DNA from: Taklimakanibacter sp050246735
GTDB lineage: Bacteria > Pseudomonadota > Alphaproteobacteria > Rhizobiales > Aestuariivirgaceae
Reading direction: 5' to 3'
Assembly (NCBI GenBank): GCA_050246735.1
Contig: JBFWVM010000020.1
Location: 1 to 64,000 of the forward strand
Length of the DNA stretch: 64,000 nt
A program made the translations under genes and the position numbers. This document shows, one piece after another, positions 44,137-53,487 of the stretch. Each line of letters begins with the position of its first letter. Position 1 is the first letter of the stretch. Below the pieces are notes generated by a model, which ran no database searches, had not been told where the DNA came from, and worked only from the letters and a program-made list of their open reading frames with translations.

Positions 44137-44660
44137 CCATCGAGCGAGAGGACATCGTCACCGCCGTCATCGCCGCCGGCGGCGGCCGGCTCACCAGCCG
44201 CGTGCGACTCCAGAAGTCCGTCTATCTTCTCGACCAGATCGGCCTCGGAAGCGGCTTCGACTATGCCTATCATCATTATGGCCCCTATTCGCGCGACCTC
44301 GACAATGCCATTGCCGATGCGAAGGCTTTCGATCTTCTTGAAGAAGGCTATGGCCGGCGTCAGAGCGATGGGGCCTCCTACAGCATCTTTGCAGCAAAAG
44401 GGGAGATGAAGCCCGAGGTGTTCGCCCGCCTCTCGCCGAAACGGGCAAGCGAGACCATGCGGCTGTTCGTCGAAACGAATGTCACCATCTTGGAGCTGGC
44501 CGCGACAATAGACTGGCTGTGGCGTTTCGAAAAACGCAAGGATTGGCGCTCGGAAGTGAAGAAGCGCAAGAGCGTCAAGGCGCGCGAGGACCGGCTCGCC
44601 AAGGCGGTCGATCTTCTAACGGGCCTGGGCCTGCCGCCGCCTTCCTCCGCGGCGGCCTAA
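44133..44660 (+). CDS. YwgA-like protein
   Basis: A 175-residue protein similar in pattern to Bacillus YwgA and, more distantly, to Panacea/DUF4065-type regulators: RLTSRVRLQKSVYLLDQIG then YHHYGPYSRDL. YwgA lies beside the HD gene ywfO in Bacillus, so the HD-YwgA pairing recurs across phyla (from memory; should be confirmed). The start overlaps the HD stop. It could be the regulator or antitoxin-like partner of the HD enzyme. Confidence 0.7.
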   Translation: MTIEREDIVTAVIAAGGGRLTSRVRLQKSVYLLDQIGLGSGFDYAYHHYGPYSRDLDNAIADAKAFDLLEEGYGRRQSDGASYSIFAAKGEMKPEVFARLSPKRASETMRLFVETNVTILELAATIDWLWRFEKRKDWRSEVKKRKSVKAREDRLAKAVDLLTGLGLPPPSSAAA

Positions 44661-44925
44661 TCGATTGAGCCCAAATGTCCCTGGCGTTCCATGCGGTCGT
44701 GAAGCACGCGCGCGATTTCAATGACGCCGGGCTGCGCGAGGACGTAATAGATCACGTGCGCCGGACTGGCGACCGGCGCCTCGCGGCTATGACGGATGCG
44801 AAAGCCGCGTATGCCCAGATGGAGTTCGGCCCGGTCGATCGCGACAATACAGGCGCGATAGCGGATGTTGCGGTGGGCATTGGCTTCATCCCATCGATGT
44901 TGTGTAAGCTGGCAGTCTTGACAAA
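44657..44925 (-). pseudogene. Remnant of a ParE-family toxin
   Basis: The C-terminal part matches ParE/RelE toxins: RGFRIRHS, AHVIYYVL and VIEIARVLHDRMERQGHL. The N-terminal residues do not match and no antitoxin gene is present, since the ABC-F gene ends at 44950. The 5' part is probably lost. Confidence 0.6.
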
Positions 44926-44949
44926 ATTTGCCAACCCGCTTTCCAGGGT

Positions 44950-46803
44950 TCAAGCCGTCTGCTCCAGCCGTTCCTGCGCTTCGAGCCAGGCGGTTTCCTG
45001 CTCTTCGAGATCGCGGCTGAGCTTCGCCCGCAAGGTGGCGAAATCGGACGCCTTGCGAGGGTCGGCCATATAGAGCTGGTTGTCCTGCAGGGCGCGGTCC
45101 AGGACATCGATTTTCTCTTGTATTTTCGAGATCTTGACCGTGATTTCCTGAATCAGTTTCTTCACCGCCGCCGGATTGGCGCGGGAGGCGGGCGCGGATG
45201 CCTTCACTGGCGCCGGCATGGGCTGCCGCTTCTGCGGCGCGCGGCCCAGGATGAAATCGGTGTAGTCATCCATGTCGCCGCCGAAAGGCTTAACCGTGCC
45301 ATTGGCGACCAGCCACAGGCGGTCGGCGGAGGTCTCGATGATATGCCGGTCGTGGCTGATCAGGATGACGGCGCCTTCATAGTCGTTGATCGCATGGATG
45401 AGGGCCTCGCGCGAATCGACGTCGAGATGGTTGGTCGGCTCGTCGAGCACCAGGATATGCGGCGCATGGAACGCCGCCAGCGCGAAGAGAAGGCGCGCCT
45501 TCTCGCCGCCCGACAGGGTCTTGCATCTTGAATCGGCCAGCGCCGCGCCGAAGCCGTAGGCGCCGAGGCGGGCGCGCCGCTGCGCCTGGCTGTGCTCGGG
45601 CATCAGGTCGGTGAAATAATCGTAGGGCGTGCGCTCGGGCGACAATTCGTCGAGCTGGTGCTGGGCGAAATAGCCGACGGTGAGCCGCGGCGGATGCCGC
45701 ATCTCGCCGCTCGCCGCCTTGAGCTTGCCGCACAGCAGCTTGGCGAAGGTCGACTTGCCGTTGCCGTTGGCGCCCAGAAGCGCGATGCGGTCGTCGGGAT
45801 CGAGCCTGAGCGTGATGTTGCGCAGGACCGGCTTGCCCTCGGCATAGCCGACCGAGGCGCCGTCCCAGCGCACCAGCGGCGGCGCCAGCGGCTTTTCCGG
45901 ATTGGGGAAGTGGAAGGGATAGACGCGGTCCTCGACCACGTCGGCGATCGGCTCGAGCCTGGCCAGGGCCTTGATGCGGCTCTGCGCCTGGCGCGCCTTC
46001 GAGGCCTTGTAGCGGAAGCGCTCGACGAACGCCTCCATGTGCTTGCGCTGGTCCTCCTGCTTCTTCTTGAGCTTGAGGGTGAGCGCCTGCTGCTCGCGCC
46101 GCTGGCGCTCGAAGGAATCGTAGTTGCCCTGGTAGAGCGTGAGCTTGCCGCGCTCGAGATGGAGGATCGCGCCCACCGCGTCGTTGAGCAGGTCGCGGTC
46201 GTGGCTCACCATCAGGATCGTATGCGGATAGGAATGGATGAAGCTCTTGAGCCAGATCGTGCCTTCGAGATCGAGATAGTTGGTGGGCTCGTCGAGAAGC
46301 AGCACGTCGGGCGAGGCGAAGAGGGCGGAAGCCAGCGCCACGCGCATGCGCCAGCCGCCGGAAAGCGCCGAGCAGGGGCCGGCCTGCGTCGCTTCCGGAA
46401 AGCCGAGGCCCGACAGGATGGTGGCCGCGCGCGCCGGCGCGGAATGGGCGTCGATATCGGCGAGGCGGAGCTGGATCTCGGAAATGCGGTGCGGATCCTG
46501 CGCCGTCTCGGCCTCGGCGAGCAGCCGCGCCCGCTCCAGATCGGCGGCGAGCACGGTGTCGAGGAGCGCCTCCTCGCCTCCCGGCGCCTCCTGCGCCACG
46601 GTTCCGATCCGGGCATTGCGCGGCAGGCCGATGGTGCCCGACTCCGACTGCAGGTCGCCCAGGATCAGATGCAGGAGCGTCGATTTGCCGACACCGTTCC
46701 GGCCCACCAGGCCGACCTTGTGGCCGCCCGGTATGGCAACGCCGGCATTGTCGAGCAGGAGGCGCCCGGCAATGCGGTAGGTGAGGCCGTTCACGTGCAA
46801 CAT
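44950..46803 (-). CDS. ABC-F family ATPase (YheS/Uup type)
   Basis: A 617-residue soluble protein with two ABC domains and no membrane part. Walker A motifs GRNGVGKST and GANGNGKST, signatures SGGWRMRVAL and LSGGEKARL, Walker B LLLDEPTNYLD and LVLDEPTNHLD. A charged linker between domains (QALTLKLKKKQEDQRKHME) and a C-terminal coiled coil are typical. ABC-F proteins act on the ribosome. I start at the ATG at 46803. Divergent from ppc. Confidence 0.93.
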   Translation of the reverse strand: MLHVNGLTYRIAGRLLLDNAGVAIPGGHKVGLVGRNGVGKSTLLHLILGDLQSESGTIGLPRNARIGTVAQEAPGGEEALLDTVLAADLERARLLAEAETAQDPHRISEIQLRLADIDAHSAPARAATILSGLGFPEATQAGPCSALSGGWRMRVALASALFASPDVLLLDEPTNYLDLEGTIWLKSFIHSYPHTILMVSHDRDLLNDAVGAILHLERGKLTLYQGNYDSFERQRREQQALTLKLKKKQEDQRKHMEAFVERFRYKASKARQAQSRIKALARLEPIADVVEDRVYPFHFPNPEKPLAPPLVRWDGASVGYAEGKPVLRNITLRLDPDDRIALLGANGNGKSTFAKLLCGKLKAASGEMRHPPRLTVGYFAQHQLDELSPERTPYDYFTDLMPEHSQAQRRARLGAYGFGAALADSRCKTLSGGEKARLLFALAAFHAPHILVLDEPTNHLDVDSREALIHAINDYEGAVILISHDRHIIETSADRLWLVANGTVKPFGGDMDDYTDFILGRAPQKRQPMPAPVKASAPASRANPAAVKKLIQEITVKISKIQEKIDVLDRALQDNQLYMADPRKASDFATLRAKLSRDLEEQETAWLEAQERLEQTA

Positions 46804-46996
46804 GGGCGGGCTGTTTAGCCGCAATCCAGGCCATTGTCATTCCTTAGGTGCGGTGCACAATATGCATCATGATCGCTCCAGGCCGGTTCCGGGCTGAAGG
46901 GATCGACGTGATCGGAATCTTGGGGGTTTGGCGCGCGATCGTCCGGAAAGCCGGGCATCCGCTTTCCTGATCGCGCGCCGCCTGAAGGATGGGCGA

Positions 46997-49708
46997 ATGG
47001 CAGATACGACCCGGCATCTCCTTCCCGTCGACGGCGGCTATGTGGACGAGATCACTGTCCTGTTGCGCGACCTGCTGCGCCGCGTGATCCGCGAGCGGGC
47101 GCCCGCGGTTCTCGCCGTCATCGACGATCCCGGGGAGGCCCGCGCCATCGAGGGCGAGTTGATCGCGCCGGCGCTGCAGGTCATCGGCATCTGGCTGCAG
47201 CTCCTCAATATCGCCGAGGAGAACGCCGCCATGCGCTCGAGGCGAAGGCTCGAGACCATGGGCGGCAACGACCATATCCTGGGCTCATTCTCCAATGCCT
47301 TCGCCACCATCGCCGCGGCCGGCGTCAGCGGCGAGGCGGTGGCCGAGGCGCTTCGGTCCGCCGAAGCCGGACCCACCATCACCGCGCATCCGACCGAGGC
47401 CAAGCGGGTCACCGTGCTCGAGATCCACCGGCGCATCTATCTGCGTCTCTATGACCTCGAAAGCCCGCGCTGGACGCCGCGCGAGCGCGAAGCCCTCGTC
47501 CGGCAATTGCGTAACGACATCGACCTCCTGTGGCTGACGGGCGAGATCAGGCTCGAAAAGCCGACGGTCGAGGCCGAGGTCGCCTGGGGCCTGCATTTCT
47601 TCCGCGAGACGCTGTTCGACCGCGCGCCGCAGCTCTGCGAGCTGCTGGAAGGCGCGCTCGCCCGGCACTATCCCGAGCAGCCGATCCGCGTTCGTCCGCC
47701 GGTGCGGTTCTATTCCTGGATCGGCGGCGACCGCGACGGCAATCCTCATGTGACGGCCGCGACGACGCGCTGGGCGCTGCGCGAGAACGCCCGCGCCGCC
47801 ATCGAAAGGCTCGACGGGCGGCTCGAACACCTGGCGCGGACGGTTTCGGTCTCCGAGCAGGAGGCCGATGTCCCCGAGGCGTTCCGGGCGCGGGTTGCGC
47901 GTGAGATCGCGCAGGCGGGCGATGACATTGCCGCGCGCAATCGCGGCGAGCCGTTCCGCCAGTATTTCTCGGCGCTGCGGTCCAGGCTCGCGGCGACGGC
48001 GAGCCCGAAGGATTTCCCCGGCCGGAGGGCTTTCGCCGATCCGGACGAACTGGCCGAAGCCATCCATCATGCCGAGTGCGCGCTCGCCCGGATGCACGCC
48101 ACCTCGATTGCCGCCTTCACGGTCAGGCCGGTGCGCTGGGAGGTCGAGATCTTCGGCTTCCGCACCATGAGCCTCGATCTGCGCCAGAACACGACGGTCA
48201 TCAACCGGGTCCTGGCCGAGCTGTGGCGGAAGTTCAACCCGACCGCCAGGCGCGAGCCGCCGAAGCCGGAATCGGGCGAATGGGCGAAATGGGTCGCAGC
48301 CGAGCTCAGGAAGCCGATGGGCTTCCTGCCGCTGTTCCGGGATCTGTCGGAGGAGGCCGGGGAAACGCTCGATCTCCTGGGTCTCGTCCGCGCGTCCCTC
48401 GACGGCGCCGACGCCAGGGCGACGGGCGCCTTCGTCCTGTCGATGACGCGCAGCGCCACCGACATATTGGGCCTCTATCTGCTCGCCAAATATTGCGGCC
48501 TCTTCACCGACGCCGCCGCGCGCGAAAGCGCGAGGCTCGCCATCGTGCCGCTGTTCGAGACCATCGACGACCTCCAGCGCGCGCCCGGCATCATGGAGGA
48601 GCTGTTCAATATCCCGATGGTCCGCCGCAGCATCGAGGCGCAGGGCGGGCGCCAGGAGATCATGCTGGGCTATTCCGACTCGAACAAGGACGGTGGCTTC
48701 TTCTGCGCCAGCTTCGAGCTCTACGAGACGCAGCGCCGCCTCGTCCAGGTGGCGCGCGCCGCGGGGATCGAGATCAGCTTCTTCCATGGCCGCGGCGGCT
48801 CGGTGAGCCGCGGCGGCGCGCCGACCGGGCGCGCCATCGCCGCCCAGCCCGCCGGCACGGTGGGCGGGCGCCTGCGCGTCACCGAGCAGGGCGAGGTGGT
48901 GTCGTCCAAATTCGCCAACCGCGGCACTGCCCTCTATCAGCTCGAGGTGCTGGCTTCGAGCGTGCTGGTCCACACGCTCAAATCGGCGAAGGAGAGCGAG
49001 TTGCGCCTGGTGCCCGAGCATCAGGCCGCCGTCGAAGCCATCGCCGCCGCCTCTTTCGAGGCCTATCGCGGTCTCGCCGAGGATCCGGGTCTCATCGACT
49101 ATTTCCAGGCGGCAAGCCCGGTCGAGGAACTGTCGCTGCTCAAGATGGGATCGCGGCCGGCGCGCCGCTTCGGCGCCAGGGGCGTGGAAGACCTGCGCGC
49201 CATACCCTGGGTCTTCGCCTGGAGCCAGAACCGGCATGTCATCACCGGCTGGTACGGCCTGGGCTCGGCGCTCGACCGCTATGCAACCGAGCATGGCGAT
49301 GCGGGGCTGGCGCTTCTGAAGGAGATGTTCGCGCGCTCGCGCGGCTTTCGGCTCGCCATCGACGAAGTGGAGAAGTCGCTCTATCTCGCCGATATGGAGA
49401 TCGCCGGCCTCTATGCCGATCTGGTGCCCGACCGCGGCGCGGCGGAACGCATCCTCGCGCGCATCCGCGGCGAGCATGCGCTGACCCGCGAGCGGGTGCT
49501 CGCCCTGTCGGGCGCCGGCGGGCTGTGCGCCCGCTTCCCCGGCTTCCGCCGCCGCTTCGACCGGGTGCGTCCGATGATCGACCAGACCAACCGCTGGCAG
49601 GTCGACCTCCTGAGGGACGCGCGCTCCGGCAGGCACAAGGACAAGGCGCCGGCGCCGCTCCTCATGACCATGAACTGCATCGCCGCCGGCCTCGGCTGGA
49701 CCGGATGA
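46997..49708 (+). CDS. ppc: Phosphoenolpyruvate carboxylase
   Basis: Adds bicarbonate to phosphoenolpyruvate to give oxaloacetate, refilling the TCA cycle. It has 903 residues. TAHPTEAKR carries the catalytic His, GYSDSNKDGG and FFHGRGGSVSRGG the active-site loops. The end reads AAGLGWTG, where most homologues end in NTG preceded by Gln or Arg, a site linked to Asp inhibition. I start at the ATG at 46997, preceded by AAGGA at a spacing of 8. Confidence 0.94.
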   Translation: MADTTRHLLPVDGGYVDEITVLLRDLLRRVIRERAPAVLAVIDDPGEARAIEGELIAPALQVIGIWLQLLNIAEENAAMRSRRRLETMGGNDHILGSFSNAFATIAAAGVSGEAVAEALRSAEAGPTITAHPTEAKRVTVLEIHRRIYLRLYDLESPRWTPREREALVRQLRNDIDLLWLTGEIRLEKPTVEAEVAWGLHFFRETLFDRAPQLCELLEGALARHYPEQPIRVRPPVRFYSWIGGDRDGNPHVTAATTRWALRENARAAIERLDGRLEHLARTVSVSEQEADVPEAFRARVAREIAQAGDDIAARNRGEPFRQYFSALRSRLAATASPKDFPGRRAFADPDELAEAIHHAECALARMHATSIAAFTVRPVRWEVEIFGFRTMSLDLRQNTTVINRVLAELWRKFNPTARREPPKPESGEWAKWVAAELRKPMGFLPLFRDLSEEAGETLDLLGLVRASLDGADARATGAFVLSMTRSATDILGLYLLAKYCGLFTDAAARESARLAIVPLFETIDDLQRAPGIMEELFNIPMVRRSIEAQGGRQEIMLGYSDSNKDGGFFCASFELYETQRRLVQVARAAGIEISFFHGRGGSVSRGGAPTGRAIAAQPAGTVGGRLRVTEQGEVVSSKFANRGTALYQLEVLASSVLVHTLKSAKESELRLVPEHQAAVEAIAAASFEAYRGLAEDPGLIDYFQAASPVEELSLLKMGSRPARRFGARGVEDLRAIPWVFAWSQNRHVITGWYGLGSALDRYATEHGDAGLALLKEMFARSRGFRLAIDEVEKSLYLADMEIAGLYADLVPDRGAAERILARIRGEHALTRERVLALSGAGGLCARFPGFRRRFDRVRPMIDQTNRWQVDLLRDARSGRHKDKAPAPLLMTMNCIAAGLGWTG

Positions 49709-49767
49709 CTTGCCGAACCCGCCCGGGAGTGGTCTAGTGCGGAAACCGGCGAATTCACTTGTTCCAA

Positions 49768-49808
49768 CCTCATGCTGAGCGGGCCGCGAAGCGGCCCTCG
49801 AAGCATCC
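49768..49808. repeat. Palindromic intergenic repeat, copy A
   Basis: ATGCT (49772-49776) pairs with AGCAT (49802-49806) and GGGCCGC (49781-49787) with GCGGCCC (49791-49797) around loop GAA. The outer sequence CCTCATGCTGAG...CTCGAAGCATCC recurs at 62997-63037 and 63064-63104. It has no T-run, so it is not a classic terminator. Confidence 0.75.
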
Positions 49809-49921
49809 ATCAGGATAGAGCGCCGCGGTTGAAGCGTGTCCTCGAGGCTCGCTTCTCGCGCGTCTCGGGACGAGAAAACCCGGGTGCGATGAAGTCGATT
49901 TGGCTACAGACGGAGGATATC

Positions 49922-50779
49922 ATGGGGCTTTCCAAACGGAGTTTTCTGGCCGCCGCGGCGCTTGCGGCGCTGGCCCAGTTCTCGATGCCGGCTTCGGCCG
50001 CCGGCATGATCGGCAATTGCGAGCTGACCGGCGAGAAAGGGTCGATCCCGATCGCCAACCCGGCCAGGGCCGGACAGTTTACGGTCGTGGTCTCGCTGCC
50101 GGCGCCGATCTGGTACAATGGCGACACGCCTGAAACCATCAAGGACGGCATGGAATATTGCTTCGCCGCCGAGATCGCCTGGCGCGCGGGCTACGACAAG
50201 TTCGAGCTCGTCAATGTCGGCTGGGACCCGCTGGTCACCGGCCAGGTCACCGATTTCGACCTCGCGATCTCGGAGATCTCGATCACCGACGAGCGCAAGA
50301 AGGTCGTCGATTTCTCGGTTCCCTATTTCAGCTCCGACATCGGCGTGCTCGTCCGCGCCGACGCGCCCGTCGACGAGAAGTCCATCAAGCAGAAGACCGT
50401 CGGCGTGCAGCAGGCGACGACCGGTGCGGCTTTCGTGGCTAATGTCCTCAAGATCCCGGCGGCGCAGACCCAGGTCTATCCCGATCAGGGCGACATGTTC
50501 ACCGCACTCGCGGCCGGTCAGATCGACGCCGCCATCACCGACACGTCGATCGTGCTGGCCGAGGAAGTGAAGACCAAGGGCCAGCACGTGGTCGCCGGCC
50601 AGTACAAGACCGGCGAGAGCTACGGGGCGATCTATCCCAAGGGCGGCGCCAACAATGCGACGCTCGACAAGATCATCCAGTCGATCATCGATGACGGAAC
50701 CATCTCGAAGCTCGCCGACAAGTATCTGGCGGCCGTCTGGGGCAAGGATCCCGCCAAGGTTCCGTATTTCAATCCCTGA
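49922..50779 (+). CDS. Amino-acid ABC transporter, substrate-binding
   Basis: A 285-residue family-3 (polar amino acid) periplasmic binding protein. Signal peptide about 1-27 (ASA|AG). FDLAISEISITDERKKVVDF and the later Asp/Thr-rich ITDTSIVL are typical. GGAGG lies 8 nt before the ATG at 49922. First gene of the transporter set. Substrate is probably a polar amino acid. Confidence 0.9.
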   Translation: MGLSKRSFLAAAALAALAQFSMPASAAGMIGNCELTGEKGSIPIANPARAGQFTVVVSLPAPIWYNGDTPETIKDGMEYCFAAEIAWRAGYDKFELVNVGWDPLVTGQVTDFDLAISEISITDERKKVVDFSVPYFSSDIGVLVRADAPVDEKSIKQKTVGVQQATTGAAFVANVLKIPAAQTQVYPDQGDMFTALAAGQIDAAITDTSIVLAEEVKTKGQHVVAGQYKTGESYGAIYPKGGANNATLDKIIQSIIDDGTISKLADKYLAAVWGKDPAKVPYFNP

Positions 50780-50794
50780 CCGGACCTTGAGGAC

Positions 50795-51973
50795 GTGAGC
50801 GACGTCGCAGCGAAGGAGAGGGTGGGCGGCGCTCTGCCCACGCTCCCGCCGCGCACCGAAGGTCTGTCCCTGGCCGCCCTCCTGTTCGCCGGCTTCTGCG
50901 TGCTGTGCGCCTGGGGGGCGACGCGCACCGTCGCTGCCGCCCTCGATCACCTGCAGATCGCGCACGGCGCGGGCTGGTCGTCGATCTTCTTCCTGGTCAT
51001 CGCCGTCACCGCGCTGCTGTTCTGGCCGGCGTCCAGATCCTGGCGCTTCTCGAGCCGCGCCAGGGCGGCGCTCGCGTCCGGCGACGTGGTCGAAGCGCGC
51101 ATCGACGCCGCGTCCGCGCGCGAATGGTCGTACCTGACCTTCGGCTGGGGAGCGGCGGCGCTGGTGGTCCTGGGCTTCGCCAGCTTCGTCATGGCCAACA
51201 ATGCCGGAGTCGGCAGGACGTTCTTCTATCTTCCTCTCATCCTCGAGAAATGGCCGCTGGTGGTCTGGGCTTTCTGGAACAACGTCAAGATCTTCGTCGT
51301 GGCCGAGATCCTCGTGCTCGTCTGGGGGCTGGTGGTGGCGGTGGCGCGCCTCATGCCGGGCCCGGCGGGCCAGCCGGTGCGCATGCTCGCCATCGCCTAT
51401 TGCGACGTGTTTCGTGGCCTTCCCGCCATCCTGACGCTCTATCTCGTGGGCTTCGGCCTGCCGATCTCGGGTCTTCCCGATCTCGTCATTCCGCCGCTCG
51501 TCGGTCTCTTCGTCGATTTCGGCGGCATGACGGCGGCCGAGATCAAGCAGTATACCCGCATACCCTTGCCCTGGTACTGCATCCTGGCCCTGACGCTGAC
51601 CTATGGCGCCTATGTCGCCGAGGTCTATCGCGCCGGCATCGAGAGCATCCATCCGAGCCAATGGGCGGCGTCGCGCTCGCTCGGCCTCTCCTATCTCCAG
51701 ACGCTGCGCTATGTGATCGTGCCGCAGGCGGTGCGCCGCATCATGGCGCCGCTCCTCAACGACTTCATCGGCCTGCAGAAGGACACGGCCCTGGTCCAGG
51801 TCATCGGCGTGGTCGACGGCTTCAACCAGTCGCGCATGATCGCCTCCAACGCCTTCAACCTGTCGGCGGTGACCATCGTCGCGATCCTGTTCGTGCTCAT
51901 CACCATTCCGCAGGCGCGCTTCGTCGACCGGCTGCTCGAGCGCGACCAGGCCCGCATGCGGGCGGCGAGCTGA
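50795..51973 (+). CDS. Amino-acid ABC transporter permease
   Basis: A 392-residue inner-membrane permease of the HisM/GlnP type, starting with GTG after TTGAGGAC. The core has the EAA-loop signature YVAEVYRAGIESI and GLSYLQTLRYVIVPQA. The N-terminal 150 residues add two extra hydrophobic helices and a soluble loop not found in short permeases. A single permease gene suggests a homodimer. Confidence 0.92.
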   Translation: MSDVAAKERVGGALPTLPPRTEGLSLAALLFAGFCVLCAWGATRTVAAALDHLQIAHGAGWSSIFFLVIAVTALLFWPASRSWRFSSRARAALASGDVVEARIDAASAREWSYLTFGWGAAALVVLGFASFVMANNAGVGRTFFYLPLILEKWPLVVWAFWNNVKIFVVAEILVLVWGLVVAVARLMPGPAGQPVRMLAIAYCDVFRGLPAILTLYLVGFGLPISGLPDLVIPPLVGLFVDFGGMTAAEIKQYTRIPLPWYCILALTLTYGAYVAEVYRAGIESIHPSQWAASRSLGLSYLQTLRYVIVPQAVRRIMAPLLNDFIGLQKDTALVQVIGVVDGFNQSRMIASNAFNLSAVTIVAILFVLITIPQARFVDRLLERDQARMRAAS

Positions 51974-51974
51974 C

Positions 51975-52718
51975 ATGGCCTTTCTCGAGATCAGGAGCGT
52001 CCACAAGCGCTTCGGGGCGCTCCAGGTGCTGCGCGGCATCGACATGGCGGTCGAGGAGCATCAGGTGGTCTGCCTGATCGGCCCGTCGGGCTGCGGCAAG
52101 TCCACGCTCCTGCGCTGCATCAACGGCCTCGAGGAGATCCAGGGCGGCGAGATCAAGCTCGAATGCGACCGCGTCTCGGGCCCCGGCGTCGACTTGAACC
52201 GCTTGCGCCGCGAGGTCGGCATCGTCTTCCAGAGCTTCAACCTCTTTCCGCATATGAGCGTCGTCGAGAACGTCACGCTCTCGCCGATGAAGGTGCTGCG
52301 CCTCAGCCGGGCGGCGGCGCGCGAGCGGGCGATGGCGCTGCTGCGCCGCATCGGCCTCGAGGCGAAGGCCGGAGAATATCCCGACCGCCTGTCGGGCGGG
52401 CAGCAGCAGCGCGTCGCCATCGTCAGGGCGCTGGCCATGGAGCCGAAGCTGCTGCTGCTCGACGAGATCACCTCCGCCCTCGATCCCGAGCTCGTCTCGG
52501 AAGTGCTGAACATCGTGCGCGACCTAGCGCGTCAGGGCATGACCATGCTGCTCGCCACGCATGAGATGGGATTTGCCCGCGAGGTGGCGTCGAAAGTCTG
52601 CTTCCTCTATGACGGCGTCGTTCACGAGGAGGGGCCGCCAGACGAGATCTTCGGCAATCCCGTGCAGGAGCGGACGCGCGGCTTCCTCAAGCGGATCATC
52701 GAGGCGGGGCGGCTCTGA
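51975..52718 (+). CDS. Amino-acid ABC transporter ATP-binding protein
   Basis: A 247-residue ATPase of the GlnQ/HisP type. Walker A GPSGCGKST, signature LSGGQQQRVAI, Walker B LLLDEITSALDP, H-loop LATHEMGFA. One base after the permease stop. Confidence 0.96.
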   Translation: MAFLEIRSVHKRFGALQVLRGIDMAVEEHQVVCLIGPSGCGKSTLLRCINGLEEIQGGEIKLECDRVSGPGVDLNRLRREVGIVFQSFNLFPHMSVVENVTLSPMKVLRLSRAAARERAMALLRRIGLEAKAGEYPDRLSGGQQQRVAIVRALAMEPKLLLLDEITSALDPELVSEVLNIVRDLARQGMTMLLATHEMGFAREVASKVCFLYDGVVHEEGPPDEIFGNPVQERTRGFLKRIIEAGRL

Positions 52719-52724
52719 AGTCAC

Positions 52725-53486
52725 ATGGCGCGCATAGCCGTTCTCACCGTTCCCTCGCCTCAGTCCTGGATCGTCATCAACGCGCTGGTGCGGCATTTCG
52801 GGCCGGTGACGATCGTGGCCGAGGAGCGCCAATCGAAGCTTGCGCTGATCCGCCGGCGGATGCGGCGGCAGGGCGCACTCACCGTCCTCGGCCAGATCGG
52901 CTTCGTGGTGTTCCAGAAACTGCTGGCGCGGCGCTCGCGGGCGCGGATCGCCGAGATCGTCGCCGAGCACGGCATCGATCCCGAGCCCAATGCCGCCTGC
53001 GAGCTTCTCGCCGTCAGGTCGGTGAACGGCATGGCCTGCCGCGCCGCCCTGGCCATGCTGAAGCCCGACGTCGTCCTGGTCATCGGCACCCGCATCATCG
53101 GCAGGGAGACGCTGGCCGGCATCACCGCGCCGGTGATCAACTTCCATTCCGGCATCAACCCGAAATATCGCGGGCAGGCGGGCGGCTATTGGGCGCTGGC
53201 GACGGGCGATCCGCAGAATGCCGGCGTCACCGTCCATCTCGTCGATGAAGGCGTCGATACGGGTGCCGTCCTTTATCAGGAGCGCTTCACGGCGACGTGC
53301 AGGGACAATTTCATCACCTACTTCTATATCCAGGCGGCGGTCGTCCGGCCGTTGGCGATCAGGGCCATAGAGGACGCGCTGTCGGGCCGGCTGCGGCCGG
53401 TCGAGGTCGATCTGCCGTCGCGGCAATTCTACCACCCGACCCTGTGGTTCTATCTGCGGACCGCCTGGAGCAGGGGCGTGTGGTAG
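52725..53486 (+). CDS. Formyltransferase-fold protein
   Basis: A 253-residue protein with the formyl-transferase N-terminal fold. The key stretch is INFHSGINPKYRGQAGGYW (Asn and His of the catalytic site) followed by VDEGVDTG with the Asp. It lacks the C-terminal domain of methionyl-tRNA formyltransferase. It lies 6 bp after the ABC ATPase. It may formylate an amino sugar or amino acid; the substrate is unknown. Confidence 0.78.
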   Translation: MARIAVLTVPSPQSWIVINALVRHFGPVTIVAEERQSKLALIRRRMRRQGALTVLGQIGFVVFQKLLARRSRARIAEIVAEHGIDPEPNAACELLAVRSVNGMACRAALAMLKPDVVLVIGTRIIGRETLAGITAPVINFHSGINPKYRGQAGGYWALATGDPQNAGVTVHLVDEGVDTGAVLYQERFTATCRDNFITYFYIQAAVVRPLAIRAIEDALSGRLRPVEVDLPSRQFYHPTLWFYLRTAWSRGVW

Positions 53487-53487
53487 C

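Noticed and set aside
49709..49921. Possible intrinsic terminator after ppc.
   Set aside because: The hairpin at 49768-49808 has no T-run and belongs to the repeat family also found at 62997-63104, so it is listed as a repeat.
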